DNA of 64,000 nt from Nostoc cf. commune SO-36 (GCF_023734775.1 NZ_AP025732.1:2486501-2550500); one strand, 5' to 3'. Counted from the first letter of the stretch, positions 52,611-62,101 are shown. Made by a program: numbers and translations. The notes: generated by a model not told the origin, from the letters alone.

Positions 52611-54311
52611 ATGTCATTGACTAACACAATCAATTTTAGAAACTTACAAGGCGATTTATTCGGTGGTTTAACTGCTGCGATCGTTTCGTTACCTCTAGCG
52701 CTGGCATTCGGTGTTGCTTCCGGTGCTGGGCCTGTAGCTGGTCTTTATGGTGCAGTTTGCGTCGGCTTTTTCGCAGCCTTATTTGGTGGGACACCGACCC
52801 TAATTTCTGAGCCAACCGGGCCAATGACCGTGGTTATGACTGCAATTGTCGGTTCCATGACCGCAGCTAACCCCGAAAACGGCTTGGCAATGGCATTTAC
52901 CGTAGTCATGCTAGCGGGAATATTTCAAATCTTTTTTGGGATATTTAAGTTGGGTAAATACATTACCCTCATGCCTTACAGCGTGATTTCTGGGTTTATG
53001 TCTGGGATTGGCGTGATTCTGATTATTTTGCAGATTGCTCCTTTTGTCGGACAGCCAAACCCTAAAGGTGGCGTACTGGGGATGGTGCAAAATCTGCCTC
53101 AGTTGTTAACTCAGATTAATCCTGCTGAAACAGCTTTGGGCTTGCTAACGCTGGCAATTATTTTCTTCATGCCATCCAAAATCAAGCGCTTTGCTCCTCC
53201 GCAGCTGGTGGCATTAATTATCGGAACTATAGTTTCTTTGACCATATTTGGCGGTACGGATATCAGACGAATTGGGGAAATTCCCGTAGGACTGCCCACA
53301 TTACAATTGCCTGTCTTTACAGCATCCCAAATGACAAAGATGCTTGTTGATGGGGCAATGTTGGGGATGTTGGGTTGTATTGATACTCTACTAACGGCAG
53401 TAATTGCAGATAGTTTGACCCGCACTGAACACAAATCTAACAAAGAATTGATTGGTCAAGGTATCGGTAATCTAGTATCTGGTTTGTGTGGTGGGCTACC
53501 TGGGGCTGGTGCCACGATGGGAACGGTAGTTAATATCCAAACTGGTGCAAGAACAGCTGTCTCTGGTTTAACTCGCGCATTAATTTTGTTAGTTGTAGTT
53601 TTGTGGGCTGCGCGTATCACTCAACCTATCCCAATGGCGGTATTGGCTGGTATTGCTCTCAAGGTGGGGGTTGACATTCTTGATTGGAGCTTCTTGAAAC
53701 GCGCTCATAAGGTGTCGCTGAAAGGCACAATCATCATGTACGGTGTGTTGTTTTTGACCGTATTTGTTGACTTAATTGTTGCCGTCGGCGTGGGAGTGTT
53801 CATTGCTAATATCTTAACTATCGATCGCCTCTCGGAATTACAATCTCAGGAAGTGAAGGTAATTAGCGATGCTGATGATGCAGTTATCTTGGATGACGAA
53901 GAGAAAAAATGGCTTGATCTTGGCAATGGACGTATCCTGCTATTTTACCTGAGCGGGCCGATGATTTTTGGAGTATCCAAAGCGATCGCTCGTGAACATT
54001 CAGCAATGGCAGACTCTGATGTGCTGATTATGGATTTGACCGATGTACCAATGTTGGGTGTGACTGCTTCTTTGGCAATTGAAAACGCCATCAAAGATGC
54101 TAGTGAACAAGGTCGTCATGTGTTAATTGTTGGTGCAACCAGCAAAGTCAAAAAGCGCTTAGACAAGTTTGGCATTTCAAGATTTGTACCAGAGCATTAT
54201 ATGTTTGTAGATCGTATAGATGCACTTAAACAAGCCGTTGCTTTAGTTAATCCTCATGCAGGTTCTGCTAATACTTCTGGTGTTAGTAACTACACTGACA
54301 CCCATTCGTAA
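52611..54311 (+). CDS. bicA: SulP-family transporter, BicA-like bicarbonate uptake
   Basis: 566 residues with 12-14 TM segments followed by a cytosolic STAS domain (about 435-545: RILLFYLSGPMIFGVSKAIA, VLIMDLTDVPMLGVTASLAI). The N terminus FRNLQGDLFGGLTAAIVSLP and the SEPTGPMTVVMTAIV motif are typical of cyanobacterial BicA-type, Na-dependent bicarbonate importers; sulfate transport remains a formal alternative. Its neighbours downstream are a CPA2 antiporter and an Mrp complex, which could sustain the Na gradient for uptake. Confidence 0.82.
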   Translation: MSLTNTINFRNLQGDLFGGLTAAIVSLPLALAFGVASGAGPVAGLYGAVCVGFFAALFGGTPTLISEPTGPMTVVMTAIVGSMTAANPENGLAMAFTVVMLAGIFQIFFGIFKLGKYITLMPYSVISGFMSGIGVILIILQIAPFVGQPNPKGGVLGMVQNLPQLLTQINPAETALGLLTLAIIFFMPSKIKRFAPPQLVALIIGTIVSLTIFGGTDIRRIGEIPVGLPTLQLPVFTASQMTKMLVDGAMLGMLGCIDTLLTAVIADSLTRTEHKSNKELIGQGIGNLVSGLCGGLPGAGATMGTVVNIQTGARTAVSGLTRALILLVVVLWAARITQPIPMAVLAGIALKVGVDILDWSFLKRAHKVSLKGTIIMYGVLFLTVFVDLIVAVGVGVFIANILTIDRLSELQSQEVKVISDADDAVILDDEEKKWLDLGNGRILLFYLSGPMIFGVSKAIAREHSAMADSDVLIMDLTDVPMLGVTASLAIENAIKDASEQGRHVLIVGATSKVKKRLDKFGISRFVPEHYMFVDRIDALKQAVALVNPHAGSANTSGVSNYTDTHS

Positions 54312-54320
54312 GTTGTAATT

Positions 54321-54370
54321 CGTAATTAATATTTCGTAATTGGATTATGAATTACGAAATATTAATTACG
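54321..54370. terminator. Perfect 21-bp stem-loop after the SulP gene
   Basis: A 21-bp arm starting CGTAATTAATATTTCG (54321-54341) is fully complementary to 54350-54370, loop GGATTATG, followed by CTTTTT. Strong intrinsic-terminator-like structure about 10 bp past the stop, in a MITE-like AT-rich sequence. Confidence 0.75.
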
Positions 54371-54414
54371 CTTTTTAATTGGCTCCAAAATGAATCAGAA
54401 ACACAAGCAAAAAC

Positions 54415-55830
54415 ATGATTTTTTCAGAACCAATACTTAATTCGTTTACCTGGTTAAATTTTCTCAACGGAGGTTTACAGTCTCCTTTACTAGCAAAAAC
54501 TAACGAGGCTGAATATGCTCCTATTGTGCTGACTGGAGTATTGCTAAGTTTAGTAGTCATTTATCTGGCTAGTAAAATTGGTGGCGAATTATTTAGAATG
54601 ATAGACTTGCCACCTGTATTAGGAGAATTAGTTGGTGGGGTGCTTGTGGGTGCTTCTGCTCTCCATTTGGTCGTGTTTCCCGACAGTGGAGCAGTTGGTA
54701 GCGACTCCATTATCATGACTATCCTGCAATTCATTAATAACCTCAGTCCTGATGCCGTCACATCAATCTTTCAAAGCCAGAGTGAGGTTGTTTCTGTGCT
54801 TGCCGAACTAGGTGTGATCATTCTGTTATTTGAAATTGGTCTAGAATCAGACTTAAAAGAATTACAGAAAGTCGGTTATCAAGCAACAATTGTTGCTTGT
54901 GTTGGGGTAGCTGTTCCTTTTGCAGCTGGCACGGCGGGGTTGATTTTATTGTTTCACGCGCCAGTAATTCCAGCGATTTTTGCAGGTGCAGCGCTCACAG
55001 CTACTAGTATTGGGATTACCTCCAAAGTTTTGTCAGAAATTGGGCAGTTAAAATCTCGTGAAGGTCAGATTATTGTTGGTGCAGCGGTAATTGATGACAT
55101 TTTAGGCATCATTGTATTGGCAGTGGTTGCGAGTCTTGCTAAAACTGGTGAAGTTGATATTTTCAACGTCATTTATTTAATTGTCAGCGCTACAGTCTTT
55201 CTCATCGGTTCGATTTTATTAGGGAAATATTTCAATCAGAGTTTTGTTGCTATTGCTGAGAAATTGCAAACGCGAGGCAATTTAATTATTCCAGCATTTA
55301 TCTTTGCCTTTTTCATGGCTTTTCTGGGTAGTGCCATTCATTTAGAAGCTATCTTAGGCGCATTTGCGGCTGGCTTAGTTTTGGATGAAACGGATAAACG
55401 CAAAGAGCTAGATGAGCAGGTTAAACCGGTTGCTGATATCCTAGTACCAGTTTTCTTTGTGACGGTTGGCGCGAAAGTTGATTTAGGCGTTCTTAATCCT
55501 TTAGTTCCAGGAAATCGAGAAGGATTAATTATTGCTATCTTCTTAATGTTGGTAGCAATTCTCGGTAAAGTTGTCACAGGTTGGGCGGTTTTTGGTCAAC
55601 CTGGAATTAATCGGTTAGCCGTTGGTGTGGGGATGATTCCCCGTGGCGAAGTTGGGTTAGTGTTTGCCGCCATTGGTGCAGCTAGTGGTACTCTGGATAA
55701 ACCATTACAAGCTGCGATCGTTATTATGGTGATTTTGACAACCTTCTTAGCACCGCCTTTATTGCGGTTTGCATTCAAACAATCACCAGAAGAAAAAGAA
55801 TCTTTAGAGAAAGCCAATGTAATCGGCTAG
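54415..55830 (+). CDS. CPA2-family cation:proton antiporter (KefB/NapA type)
   Basis: 471 residues, about 12-13 TM helices. It has the CPA2 double-acidic motif region GAAVIDDILGIIVLAVVASL (Asp-Asp, about residue 222), LGELVGGVLVGASAL in the first helices and AGLVLDETDKR. The conserved R/K in the tenth helix is in IPRGEVGLVFAAIG. No RCK/TrkA-N domain is attached. In cyanobacteria such NhaS3/NapA-type carriers exchange Na or K for protons in the plasma or thylakoid membrane. It follows the bicA-like gene in the same direction. Confidence 0.85.
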   Translation: MIFSEPILNSFTWLNFLNGGLQSPLLAKTNEAEYAPIVLTGVLLSLVVIYLASKIGGELFRMIDLPPVLGELVGGVLVGASALHLVVFPDSGAVGSDSIIMTILQFINNLSPDAVTSIFQSQSEVVSVLAELGVIILLFEIGLESDLKELQKVGYQATIVACVGVAVPFAAGTAGLILLFHAPVIPAIFAGAALTATSIGITSKVLSEIGQLKSREGQIIVGAAVIDDILGIIVLAVVASLAKTGEVDIFNVIYLIVSATVFLIGSILLGKYFNQSFVAIAEKLQTRGNLIIPAFIFAFFMAFLGSAIHLEAILGAFAAGLVLDETDKRKELDEQVKPVADILVPVFFVTVGAKVDLGVLNPLVPGNREGLIIAIFLMLVAILGKVVTGWAVFGQPGINRLAVGVGMIPRGEVGLVFAAIGAASGTLDKPLQAAIVIMVILTTFLAPPLLRFAFKQSPEEKESLEKANVIG

Positions 55831-55879
55831 TTACTTTTACCTTTAGAGGTTGTTTGAAAAGTTTTAGGCTGTGATTTTA

Positions 55880-55978
55880 GGTACTTATTGATCCCCCCTA
55901 ACCCCCCTTCAAAAGGGGGGAACCGGAATCAAATTCCTCCAATTTCTCGGAGGATTTAGGAGGATCTAAAGTTTTTGA
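55880..55978. repeat. GGGGGATC/GATCCCCC palindromic repeat
   Basis: GATCCCCCCTAACCCCCC, then GGGGGGAACCGGAATC and a degenerate GGAGGATTTAGGAGGATC right arm. This is the same family as the interior of the 15.1-kb element and of 36.3-36.4 kb. It lies between the antiporter and the mrp operon. Confidence 0.7.
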
Positions 55979-56085
55979 TACATCAGCCACCACATTTTAA
56001 AACATCCTCTCAAACACAAGATAGCTAAAAGAGAGAAATTTTATTTTCTCTTTTACCTTCAACCCTTATCCAATAGGCAATTTCC

Positions 56086-56421
56086 GTGTTAGAAGCTTGC
56101 GTATTCGCAACAATATTTTGCGGATTTTTCGGCATCATCCTTAAAAAGAACCTCGTTATGAAGATCATCTCTATGGATGTCATGAGTACCGGGGTTATTG
56201 CCTATTACGTGCTAATTGCATCACGAAATGGCTTATTCACACCAATTATTTCCAACGTCAAAAATATCAGATACGCCGACCCGGTTCCCCAGGCGGTTAT
56301 ATTGACGGCGATTGTGATCGGATTTTCGATTCAGGCGTTAATGCTGGTCGGCGTTATGAAGTTGGCACGAGATAATCCGACTTTGGAAAGCAACGAAATT
56401 GAGAAGAATAACACGCCATGA
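56086..56421 (+). CDS. mrpC: Mrp antiporter subunit C
   Basis: GTG start. This 111-residue NuoK-like protein has three TM helices and closely resembles MrpC/MnhC (ACVFATIFCGFFGIILKKNL, KIISMDVMSTGVIAYYVLIA, DPVPQAVILTAIVIGFSIQA, the last being the signature helix). It overlaps mrpD by ATGA. First gene of a seven-gene operon for a multi-subunit Na+/H+ antiporter. Confidence 0.88.
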   Translation: MLEACVFATIFCGFFGIILKKNLVMKIISMDVMSTGVIAYYVLIASRNGLFTPIISNVKNIRYADPVPQAVILTAIVIGFSIQALMLVGVMKLARDNPTLESNEIEKNNTP

Positions 56422-57857
56422 ATAGCATTACCATCGCATGGATTGCACTACCGTTTTTTTTGGGCTTTGTCATTTATCTGCTCCCAAAAGTTGACAAATA
56501 TCTCGCTCTGTGGGTGGCTTTTGCTTCAGCAGGATATGCATTGCAGCTATTTATCACTCAGTCGCCACTTACACTACAGTTAATAGATAATTTTGGCGTT
56601 ATTTTAACAATCGATCAATTAAGCGGCTACTTTATATTAACTAATGCGCTGGTGACGGCAGCAGTCATCCTCTACTGTTGGCACAGCGATAAGACAGCTT
56701 TTTTTTATGCACAACTGATCATTTTGCACGGTAGTGTCAATGCCGCGTTTGTCTGTTCGGATTTGATCAGCTTATACGTGGCATTAGAGGTAAGTGGTAT
56801 TGCTGCGTTTCTGTTGATTGCCTATCCCCGGACTGACCGATCGATTTGGGTTGGCTTACGCTATCTGTTTATCAGCAACGTGGCAATGCTTTTTTATCTG
56901 GTTGGCGCGGTGTTGGTTTATCAGGCGCATCATTCCTTTAGTTTTGCAGGTTTGCGCGTAGCACCTCCAGAAGCGCTTGCCCTGATTTTTTTGGGACTCT
57001 TGACAAAAGGAGGAATTTTTGTATCGGGATTATGGTTGCCGTTGACTCACTCGGAATCGGAAACGCCAGTGTCGGCAATGCTGTCGGGAGTTGTGGTAAA
57101 AGCTGGTGTCTATCCATTGGTGCGGTGTGCGCTAATGGTGGCAGAGGTTGATCCGATAGTAAGAACCTTTGGAGTTGGCACGGCGCTTTTGGGAGTTTTC
57201 TATGCAGTCTTTGAAAAAGATACCAAGCGGATGCTGGCGTTTCACACAGTTTCGCAGTTGGGCTTTATCCTCGCTGCGCCGTCCGTGGGTGGTTTTTATG
57301 CGCTGACGCACGGATTGGTTAAATCGGCGCTTTTTCTAATTGCCGGGGCTTTACCGAGTCGAAATTTCAAGGAACTGCAACATCAAGCGATCGCTACCCC
57401 AATCTGGATCGCCTTAGTTATAGCCAGCTTCTCGATCTCTGGTTTTCCCTTGCTGTCTGGCTTTGGGGCGAAGGTATTGACGACAAAGAATTTGCTGCCT
57501 TGGCAAGCGATCGCTATGAATATTGCCGCCCTCGGAACAGCCATATCCTTTGCCAAATTCATATTTCTGCCGCGTGGGGGAAAAGGAGAGGTAAAGCCTG
57601 GTTTCTGGGCAGCCATGATTCTATTGCTCGGTGGGCTGTTCCTAGCTAATATTGCGTATTACGAGGCGTACACCGTTGAGAATATCATCAAACCCCTCGC
57701 AACCATCGGCATTGGATGGTTGGCGTATTTACTAATTTTTAAACATTCAGTACTCAAGCTACCGCGTGTCCTTGAACAATTTGATCATTTGATCGGTGTC
57801 ATGAGTCTGATTTTAATCCTATTGTTCTGGAAGGGATTTGCATGGTTGGGTATTTAA
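56418..57857 (+). CDS. mrpD: Mrp antiporter subunit D
   Basis: A 479-residue NuoN/L-like subunit with about 14 TM helices: VCSDLISLYVALEVSGIAAF (key Glu), GLLTKGGIFVSGLWLPLTHS (key Lys), SGVVVKAGVYPLVRCALMVA, KDTKRMLAFHTVSQLGFILA, HGLVKSALFLIAGALPSRNF. It is the main proton- or Na-translocating chain of Mrp. Overlaps mrpC by four bases and mrpE by 16. Confidence 0.9.
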   Translation: MNSITIAWIALPFFLGFVIYLLPKVDKYLALWVAFASAGYALQLFITQSPLTLQLIDNFGVILTIDQLSGYFILTNALVTAAVILYCWHSDKTAFFYAQLIILHGSVNAAFVCSDLISLYVALEVSGIAAFLLIAYPRTDRSIWVGLRYLFISNVAMLFYLVGAVLVYQAHHSFSFAGLRVAPPEALALIFLGLLTKGGIFVSGLWLPLTHSESETPVSAMLSGVVVKAGVYPLVRCALMVAEVDPIVRTFGVGTALLGVFYAVFEKDTKRMLAFHTVSQLGFILAAPSVGGFYALTHGLVKSALFLIAGALPSRNFKELQHQAIATPIWIALVIASFSISGFPLLSGFGAKVLTTKNLLPWQAIAMNIAALGTAISFAKFIFLPRGGKGEVKPGFWAAMILLLGGLFLANIAYYEAYTVENIIKPLATIGIGWLAYLLIFKHSVLKLPRVLEQFDHLIGVMSLILILLFWKGFAWLGI

Positions 57858-58231
57858 ATCTAATATTGCGACTGACTATCTGGTTTTTGCTCACTGCCGA
57901 TTTCAGTGTGGCAAATATCATCATTGGCATCAGCATCGCACTTCTATTACCGGGTGGTCGCACAGCTAAACAATCATTAAAAGATTGGCTGCGTGTGCTG
58001 GGTGAAATTATAGTAGCGATTCCACAGGCGTATATGGAGGCATTTCAAATCATCCTCCGCCCCCATAAATACGAAGAGATAACGATGGAACGAGCCAAAC
58101 CAGGACGTACACCAGGGCTTGTATTCCTAGATATATTTCTAATTACCTTTACACCAAAGACCATTGTTTTGAAATACCACGAAGCAGGCTGGTACGAAGT
58201 ACATTGGGTGCGACGGAGGAGAAAAGTATGA
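57842..58231 (+). CDS. mrpE: Mrp antiporter subunit E
   Basis: 129 residues: two N-terminal TM helices (LILRLTIWFLLTADFSVANI; IGISIALLLPGG), then a cytosolic part (DWLRVLGEIIVAIPQAYMEA) and PGLVFLDIFLITFTPKTIVL, all typical of MrpE. Its stop overlaps the mrpF start (ATGA). Confidence 0.85.
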   Translation: MVGYLNLILRLTIWFLLTADFSVANIIIGISIALLLPGGRTAKQSLKDWLRVLGEIIVAIPQAYMEAFQIILRPHKYEEITMERAKPGRTPGLVFLDIFLITFTPKTIVLKYHEAGWYEVHWVRRRRKV

Positions 58232-58485
58232 TGCTGAATCTAGTATTGATTGCCATGATTCTGGCAATGCTCATCCCCATGTATGAGGCATGGCAAGATG
58301 ATGATATTTGGCAAAAAATGCTCGCATTTGCCAGTGTTGCCACCAAAACTTCAATCATGATCCTGGTGGTATCCGTCTTCCGTGATGATTGGATGATTGG
58401 TGTTGTCGGGGTGATCATCCTAAGTGTGGGAAATGCTGGTTTAATGTTGCTGGCTCATGTTATTAAACGAATGAATGAAGTATGA
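58228..58485 (+). CDS. mrpF: Mrp antiporter subunit F
   Basis: Start at the ATG at 58228, chosen because GGAGGAG lies 7-13 bp upstream and the ATGA overlap with mrpE is the operon norm; a longer frame from 58204 is unlikely. 85 residues, three TM helices, with the KMLAFASVATKTSIMILVVS segment of MrpF. Confidence 0.82.
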   Translation: MMLNLVLIAMILAMLIPMYEAWQDDDIWQKMLAFASVATKTSIMILVVSVFRDDWMIGVVGVIILSVGNAGLMLLAHVIKRMNEV

Positions 58486-58760
58486 TTGACTTTTTCAGCT
58501 ATATATGCATAAGTTTAGGACTTTTCTTCTGGTTTTGGGGAACCTTTCCTCTGTTGGGCAAGCGATCGCTATTATTCAAACTCCATAGTCTTTCGGTTGC
58601 AGACACCCTTGGCTCGATGAGTATCATCATCGGGCTGCTCTTAAAAATTCCCAGTGAATGGCCGCTACTCATTCTCGCTCTCATCTCCTTGGCCATCTGG
58701 AATACAGTGCTGGGGTATGTATTGGCTTACTGTTCTAGTAGTGAGGGGAACTATGAATGA
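58482..58760 (+). CDS. mrpG: Mrp antiporter subunit G
   Basis: 92 residues, three TM helices: LGLFFWFWGTFPLLGKRSLL, FKLHSLSVADTLGSMSIIIG, the latter being the MrpG 'LHS...DTLG' signature. Overlaps mrpF by ATGA and the next gene by eight bases. Confidence 0.83.
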   Translation: MIDFFSYICISLGLFFWFWGTFPLLGKRSLLFKLHSLSVADTLGSMSIIIGLLLKIPSEWPLLILALISLAIWNTVLGYVLAYCSSSEGNYE

Positions 58761-59322
58761 TAGCTATATCTATATCATCATCGCCCTGTTGCCGTTGGCT
58801 GCGTGTATGGTGGTATTTCAGGTCAATCCATACCATGCGCTGGTAATTCGCGGCATATTAGGAGCGGTGTCGGCAATGGTATATGCGGTTTTGGGAGCGC
58901 CAGATGTTGCCTTGACCGAAGCCTTGGTGGGTACTATGCTGGCAATTACCCTTTACGCGGTGGCAGTGCGTTCATCCTTAGTAATGCGTCTTGGCTTGGT
59001 CAAAGACGAGGCAGATGACGAACAGCATTTTGGGCAACTGATGGATGACTTACGCACAATTTTTCGTAAACGCCAGATGCGTCTAGAACTTGTTCCCTAC
59101 CCAAATACCCAAGCTTTGGAACGGGCGCTGATGGATAAAGAAGTTCATGCAACTTGTGTCAGACGAGAACAAGACCAGGCAACTAGTGAGGACGAAAAAC
59201 AGTTTTATCACACCGCCATTAGGGTGAAACGCATCTATGAGATTATGCAAACTGAACTTACATCACCAGCGACAATCCTGAGTTATGTAAGTACACCACC
59301 TGAAGGGGAGAAGCATAAATGA
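58753..59322 (+). CDS. Mrp subunit A/B-like protein (DUF4040)
   Basis: Read from ATG 58753; the longer frame from 58654 covers mrpG. 189 residues: three to four N-terminal TM helices with the DUF4040 motif GAPDVALTEALVGTMLAITL (Asp and Glu in mid-membrane), then a roughly 100-residue soluble tail (RTIFRKRQMRLELVPYPNTQ). In cyanobacteria the large MrpA of other bacteria is replaced by a short protein like this one, so the cluster order is C-D-E-F-G-A'-B. Confidence 0.78.
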   Translation: MNDSYIYIIIALLPLAACMVVFQVNPYHALVIRGILGAVSAMVYAVLGAPDVALTEALVGTMLAITLYAVAVRSSLVMRLGLVKDEADDEQHFGQLMDDLRTIFRKRQMRLELVPYPNTQALERALMDKEVHATCVRREQDQATSEDEKQFYHTAIRVKRIYEIMQTELTSPATILSYVSTPPEGEKHK

Positions 59323-59981
59323 AATGGATCTACATTGCAGCAGGGATAGCGCTGTTTGTAAAAATGCTCGTCTTGCCGAATTCAGCGCCAGTCGTACCGG
59401 ATTTCTCGATCGTTGAATCGATTGTTAAAGATGGTGGCATACCCAATGCGGTAACAGTGATCATTCTCAGGAATCGTTTGTATGACACGATCTTTGAGGT
59501 GGTGGTATTTACGATCGCAATTATGGGAGTTAATTTTCTGCTAGCGAATGAACAGCCGTCCTGCGCGATCTATCGTTTCACAGATCAACCATCCATTGTG
59601 CTGGCGCGTTTGGGAGCAACTATTTCCGCGTTGGTAAGTATCGAACTAGCTATTAGGGGGCATCTCAGCCCTGGCGGTGGTTTTGCGGCTGGAGTCGCAG
59701 GCGGAACTGCGATCGGGTTGATTGCCATTACCTCTTCACCGGAGTGGATGCAAGAAATCTACCAGCGCTACCACGCCGCTACATGGGAGAAAGTTTCGGT
59801 TCTTGTTTTCATTGTACTGGCGGCAATAACTCTGGCTGGAGTTGAGTTACCGCATGGGGAAATGGGCGCACTTTTGAGTGGGGGGATTGTCCCCTTACTG
59901 AATATTCTGGTTGCAGTCAAAGTTGCGTTGGGTTCGTGGGCGGTGGTTTTGGTTTTTATTCGTTATCGGGGATTGTTGTAA
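59319..59981 (+). CDS. mrpB: Mrp antiporter subunit B (MnhB)
   Basis: 220 residues with six or so TM helices. The second half is the MnhB domain (IELAIRGHLSPGGGFAAGVA, GGTAIGLIAITSSPEWMQEI, ELPHGEMGALLSGGIVPLLN). The first part (about 1-75) carries VPDFSIVESIVKDGGIPNAV and a TM. Four-base overlap with the preceding gene; last gene of the operon. Confidence 0.85.
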   Translation: MKWIYIAAGIALFVKMLVLPNSAPVVPDFSIVESIVKDGGIPNAVTVIILRNRLYDTIFEVVVFTIAIMGVNFLLANEQPSCAIYRFTDQPSIVLARLGATISALVSIELAIRGHLSPGGGFAAGVAGGTAIGLIAITSSPEWMQEIYQRYHAATWEKVSVLVFIVLAAITLAGVELPHGEMGALLSGGIVPLLNILVAVKVALGSWAVVLVFIRYRGLL

Positions 59982-60009
59982 AATCTCTTATTTTTTCTCA
60001 GCGCTCTCT

Positions 60010-60068
60010 GTGCCTCTGTGGTTTAAAATAATTTTTTGAACCACAGAGGCGCAGAGGACACAGAGTAA
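60010..60068. terminator. Stem-loop after the mrp operon
   Basis: CTGTGCCTCTGTGGTTTAAA pairs with TTGAACCACAGAGGCGCAG around AATAATTTTT. It is the common GCAGAGGCGCAGAGG dispersed sequence of Nostoc, here placed where convergent transcripts (mrpB and the SAM hydrolase) meet. Confidence 0.7.
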
Positions 60069-60129
60069 AGAGCTTAAAGAGGAATTTATTTTTTGTACCT
60101 TATCTTTGTGGGAACTGCTATATCCCAAA

Positions 60130-60993
60130 TTAGGCAATTCGAGTTACTTGCTGATTCACGCGGGGACGGCCAAAGCGTTCCCAAGCACTCCCTCCGCGCA
60201 GAAACAACTCTAAAAAACGCAATGGTTCTCCCGAATCGCCTCTTGACCAACCGGAACTACCAGGAGCAAAGGCTAAAGTCCCTTCAGATACTTTGAAGCT
60301 GCCATCAGAATACACTGCATCACTCACTACATCTCCAATTCGGATCACAATCTTGGTTTGAGGTTCCAAGTTAAGTGTATGTGCCGCAATAGTTGTTTTA
60401 ATGTTGCCATAGCCATCAATCCAGGCAATTCGATCTGGTGGAACATCTGGGATTTGCTCACTTTTGAGGCTATCTCCCAGAAGGCTAAAATCTTCATTCA
60501 TAATGGCAGCCGCAGCCGGAGGAAAGACATCCCGTGAGCGAAACTGCGAACCACCACGAGAAACGTTGACCACTCGCAGATCCTTTGTATAGTCTTTGAT
60601 AAAGGAGAGCGTGTAGCCTGCATTTACACCCACTACTTTTACACCATTGGATAAAAGAGCATAAGTTAGTCCTTCACCTTCATTGTCTCGACGGGCTTCA
60701 GGATCATCCTGACGAGGCGCACAGTTATGATAAATTAGGCGATCGCTAGGGCCTGGGTTGAGTCCTAATTGGGCAATCCAGAATCCCGTTGCCAAGGTAC
60801 TGAATGCTGGAACCGAAAGCAAATGAATTTGGGCATCGGGAGAAGCCATCAGCAAACGTTGTGTGACTTCTGTAAATGCCGGATCTCCTGTACCGTAGTC
60901 TGCAATGACGTCAGATAAACATTCTGCTCCTCCTTCTGATGGGTGTAATTTGCAATCAATGGTTAGACAATGGTTAGCCTTCAAAAGCTCCAC
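60130..60993 (-). CDS. SAM hydroxide adenosyltransferase (DUF62)
   Basis: A 287-residue member of the fluorinase/chlorinase-related DUF62 family, which in most bacteria hydrolyses S-adenosylmethionine to adenosine and methionine. Seen: a C-terminal barrel with IAWIDGYGNIKTTI (family signature DxxGNxxTN) and LAFAPGSSGWSRGDSGEPLR (SSxG region). The N terminus (NHCLTIDCKLHPSEGGAECL) does not show the clear start motif TDFGxxD, so the active-site Asp needs checking. It is convergent with the mrp operon. Confidence 0.7.
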   Translation of the reverse strand: MELLKANHCLTIDCKLHPSEGGAECLSDVIADYGTGDPAFTEVTQRLLMASPDAQIHLLSVPAFSTLATGFWIAQLGLNPGPSDRLIYHNCAPRQDDPEARRDNEGEGLTYALLSNGVKVVGVNAGYTLSFIKDYTKDLRVVNVSRGGSQFRSRDVFPPAAAAIMNEDFSLLGDSLKSEQIPDVPPDRIAWIDGYGNIKTTIAAHTLNLEPQTKIVIRIGDVVSDAVYSDGSFKVSEGTLAFAPGSSGWSRGDSGEPLRFLELFLRGGSAWERFGRPRVNQQVTRIA

Positions 60994-61123
60994 TGAACCT
61001 GCCTCATCAGCAGTCTACGTGTGATCTCAACTATATGCAAGATTTCTAGATAACATTGAGCGCAATTTTTCAGCCAAAAAATACTGGAACTACACAACTT
61101 AGATTAATTACATCAGTCATCAT

Positions 61124-62101
61124 GTGATTACAGGTTTAAATAAGCAGTTGTCTGCTCATTTCACTCCTATTAATAACGTTAAAGTCTTAGTCAACGCAAT
61201 GAAAACTATCAGTTCACTTTTTAGCGAAGAACGCAACCAACTCCAGACAGATATTGACAATACAACCAACATTGAGGAGATAGTTAAGTTGGTTCAGAAT
61301 CGACTTGATAATCTCGAAAGAATTTACATTGAAAAACTTAATCTGGCTCAAATTCGTCTGGCTTCCTTTTTCCTAGATACGCTACGGCAATCCATCGCTA
61401 CTCTTGCTGCGGCTAACTATTCTCAAATTGTTCCAACAGAGCAAAAGCAATTTACTAACCCTACAAAGCTTTTTTCCAGCAGATTAATCCTAAAACTGCT
61501 GAAAGGACTAATTTATATAGGTATCTTAGGTTCGTTGTTCTCTTTAACTAAAACTACCCCAGGTGCATGGATGGCTATCTTACTAACATCTCTACTTCTA
61601 GGGGTAGAAGTTGTGCTTCAACTTGAGTTAAAAAGCCAGCAAAATTCTATGTCTTCAGGACTATTGGAATTACCTAAACATCTGCTTCGGGTTGATAGCA
61701 ATGTATTTTTAGATCATCTTGGCGATGCTCTCAACACTATCGACCTGGCAGTAGCTAGAGTAGAAGAATGGAATAAACATGAAGGCGACTTAGCAATAGA
61801 AGAACTGCCAGAGCTATTAAATTTTCTGCAAAGGCTGATGGGCGCATCAAAACTTGATAAACCCCAAATGGCTTATGAACTTGCAAAACTTCTACCACAA
61901 ATTTTAATGTCTCAGGGAATTAACGCTCAAATTTACCGACCAAATGACCCGCACAGCGATCGCAATTATTTTGACTTTGAGCCAAGTATCGACCCCGATA
62001 CCAAAGATCATGTGACTCTAACTCCTGCTTTGTTGAAAGGCGATCGCTTGATTAGGCGCGGTAGGGTAATTGAGCCAGCATATTCCTCTGCTAGAGAATA
62101 A
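61124..62101 (+). CDS. Membrane protein with GrpE-like C terminus, partner of Hsp70-like
   Basis: 325 residues from GTG (ATG 61199 is an alternative). Residues about 35-95 form a coiled coil (NTTNIEEIVKLVQNRLDNLE, RIYIEKLNLAQIRLASFFLD). Residues about 123-165 contain two close TM helices (LILKLLKGLIYIGILGSLFS; AWMAILLTSLLLGVEVVLQL). The rest is soluble. The final about 40 residues (DHVTLTPALLKGDRLIRRGR) resemble the beta-domain end of GrpE (GDRvLRPArV). It is 14 bp upstream of a divergent Hsp70, so a membrane-bound exchange factor or clamp is a reasonable guess, not an established fact. Confidence 0.65.
   Translation: MITGLNKQLSAHFTPINNVKVLVNAMKTISSLFSEERNQLQTDIDNTTNIEEIVKLVQNRLDNLERIYIEKLNLAQIRLASFFLDTLRQSIATLAAANYSQIVPTEQKQFTNPTKLFSSRLILKLLKGLIYIGILGSLFSLTKTTPGAWMAILLTSLLLGVEVVLQLELKSQQNSMSSGLLELPKHLLRVDSNVFLDHLGDALNTIDLAVARVEEWNKHEGDLAIEELPELLNFLQRLMGASKLDKPQMAYELAKLLPQILMSQGINAQIYRPNDPHSDRNYFDFEPSIDPDTKDHVTLTPALLKGDRLIRRGRVIEPAYSSARE

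Noticed and set aside
54375..54560. Minus-strand frame opposite the antiporter start
   Set aside because: It overlaps a clear plus-strand CPA2 gene and its terminator; no features of its own.
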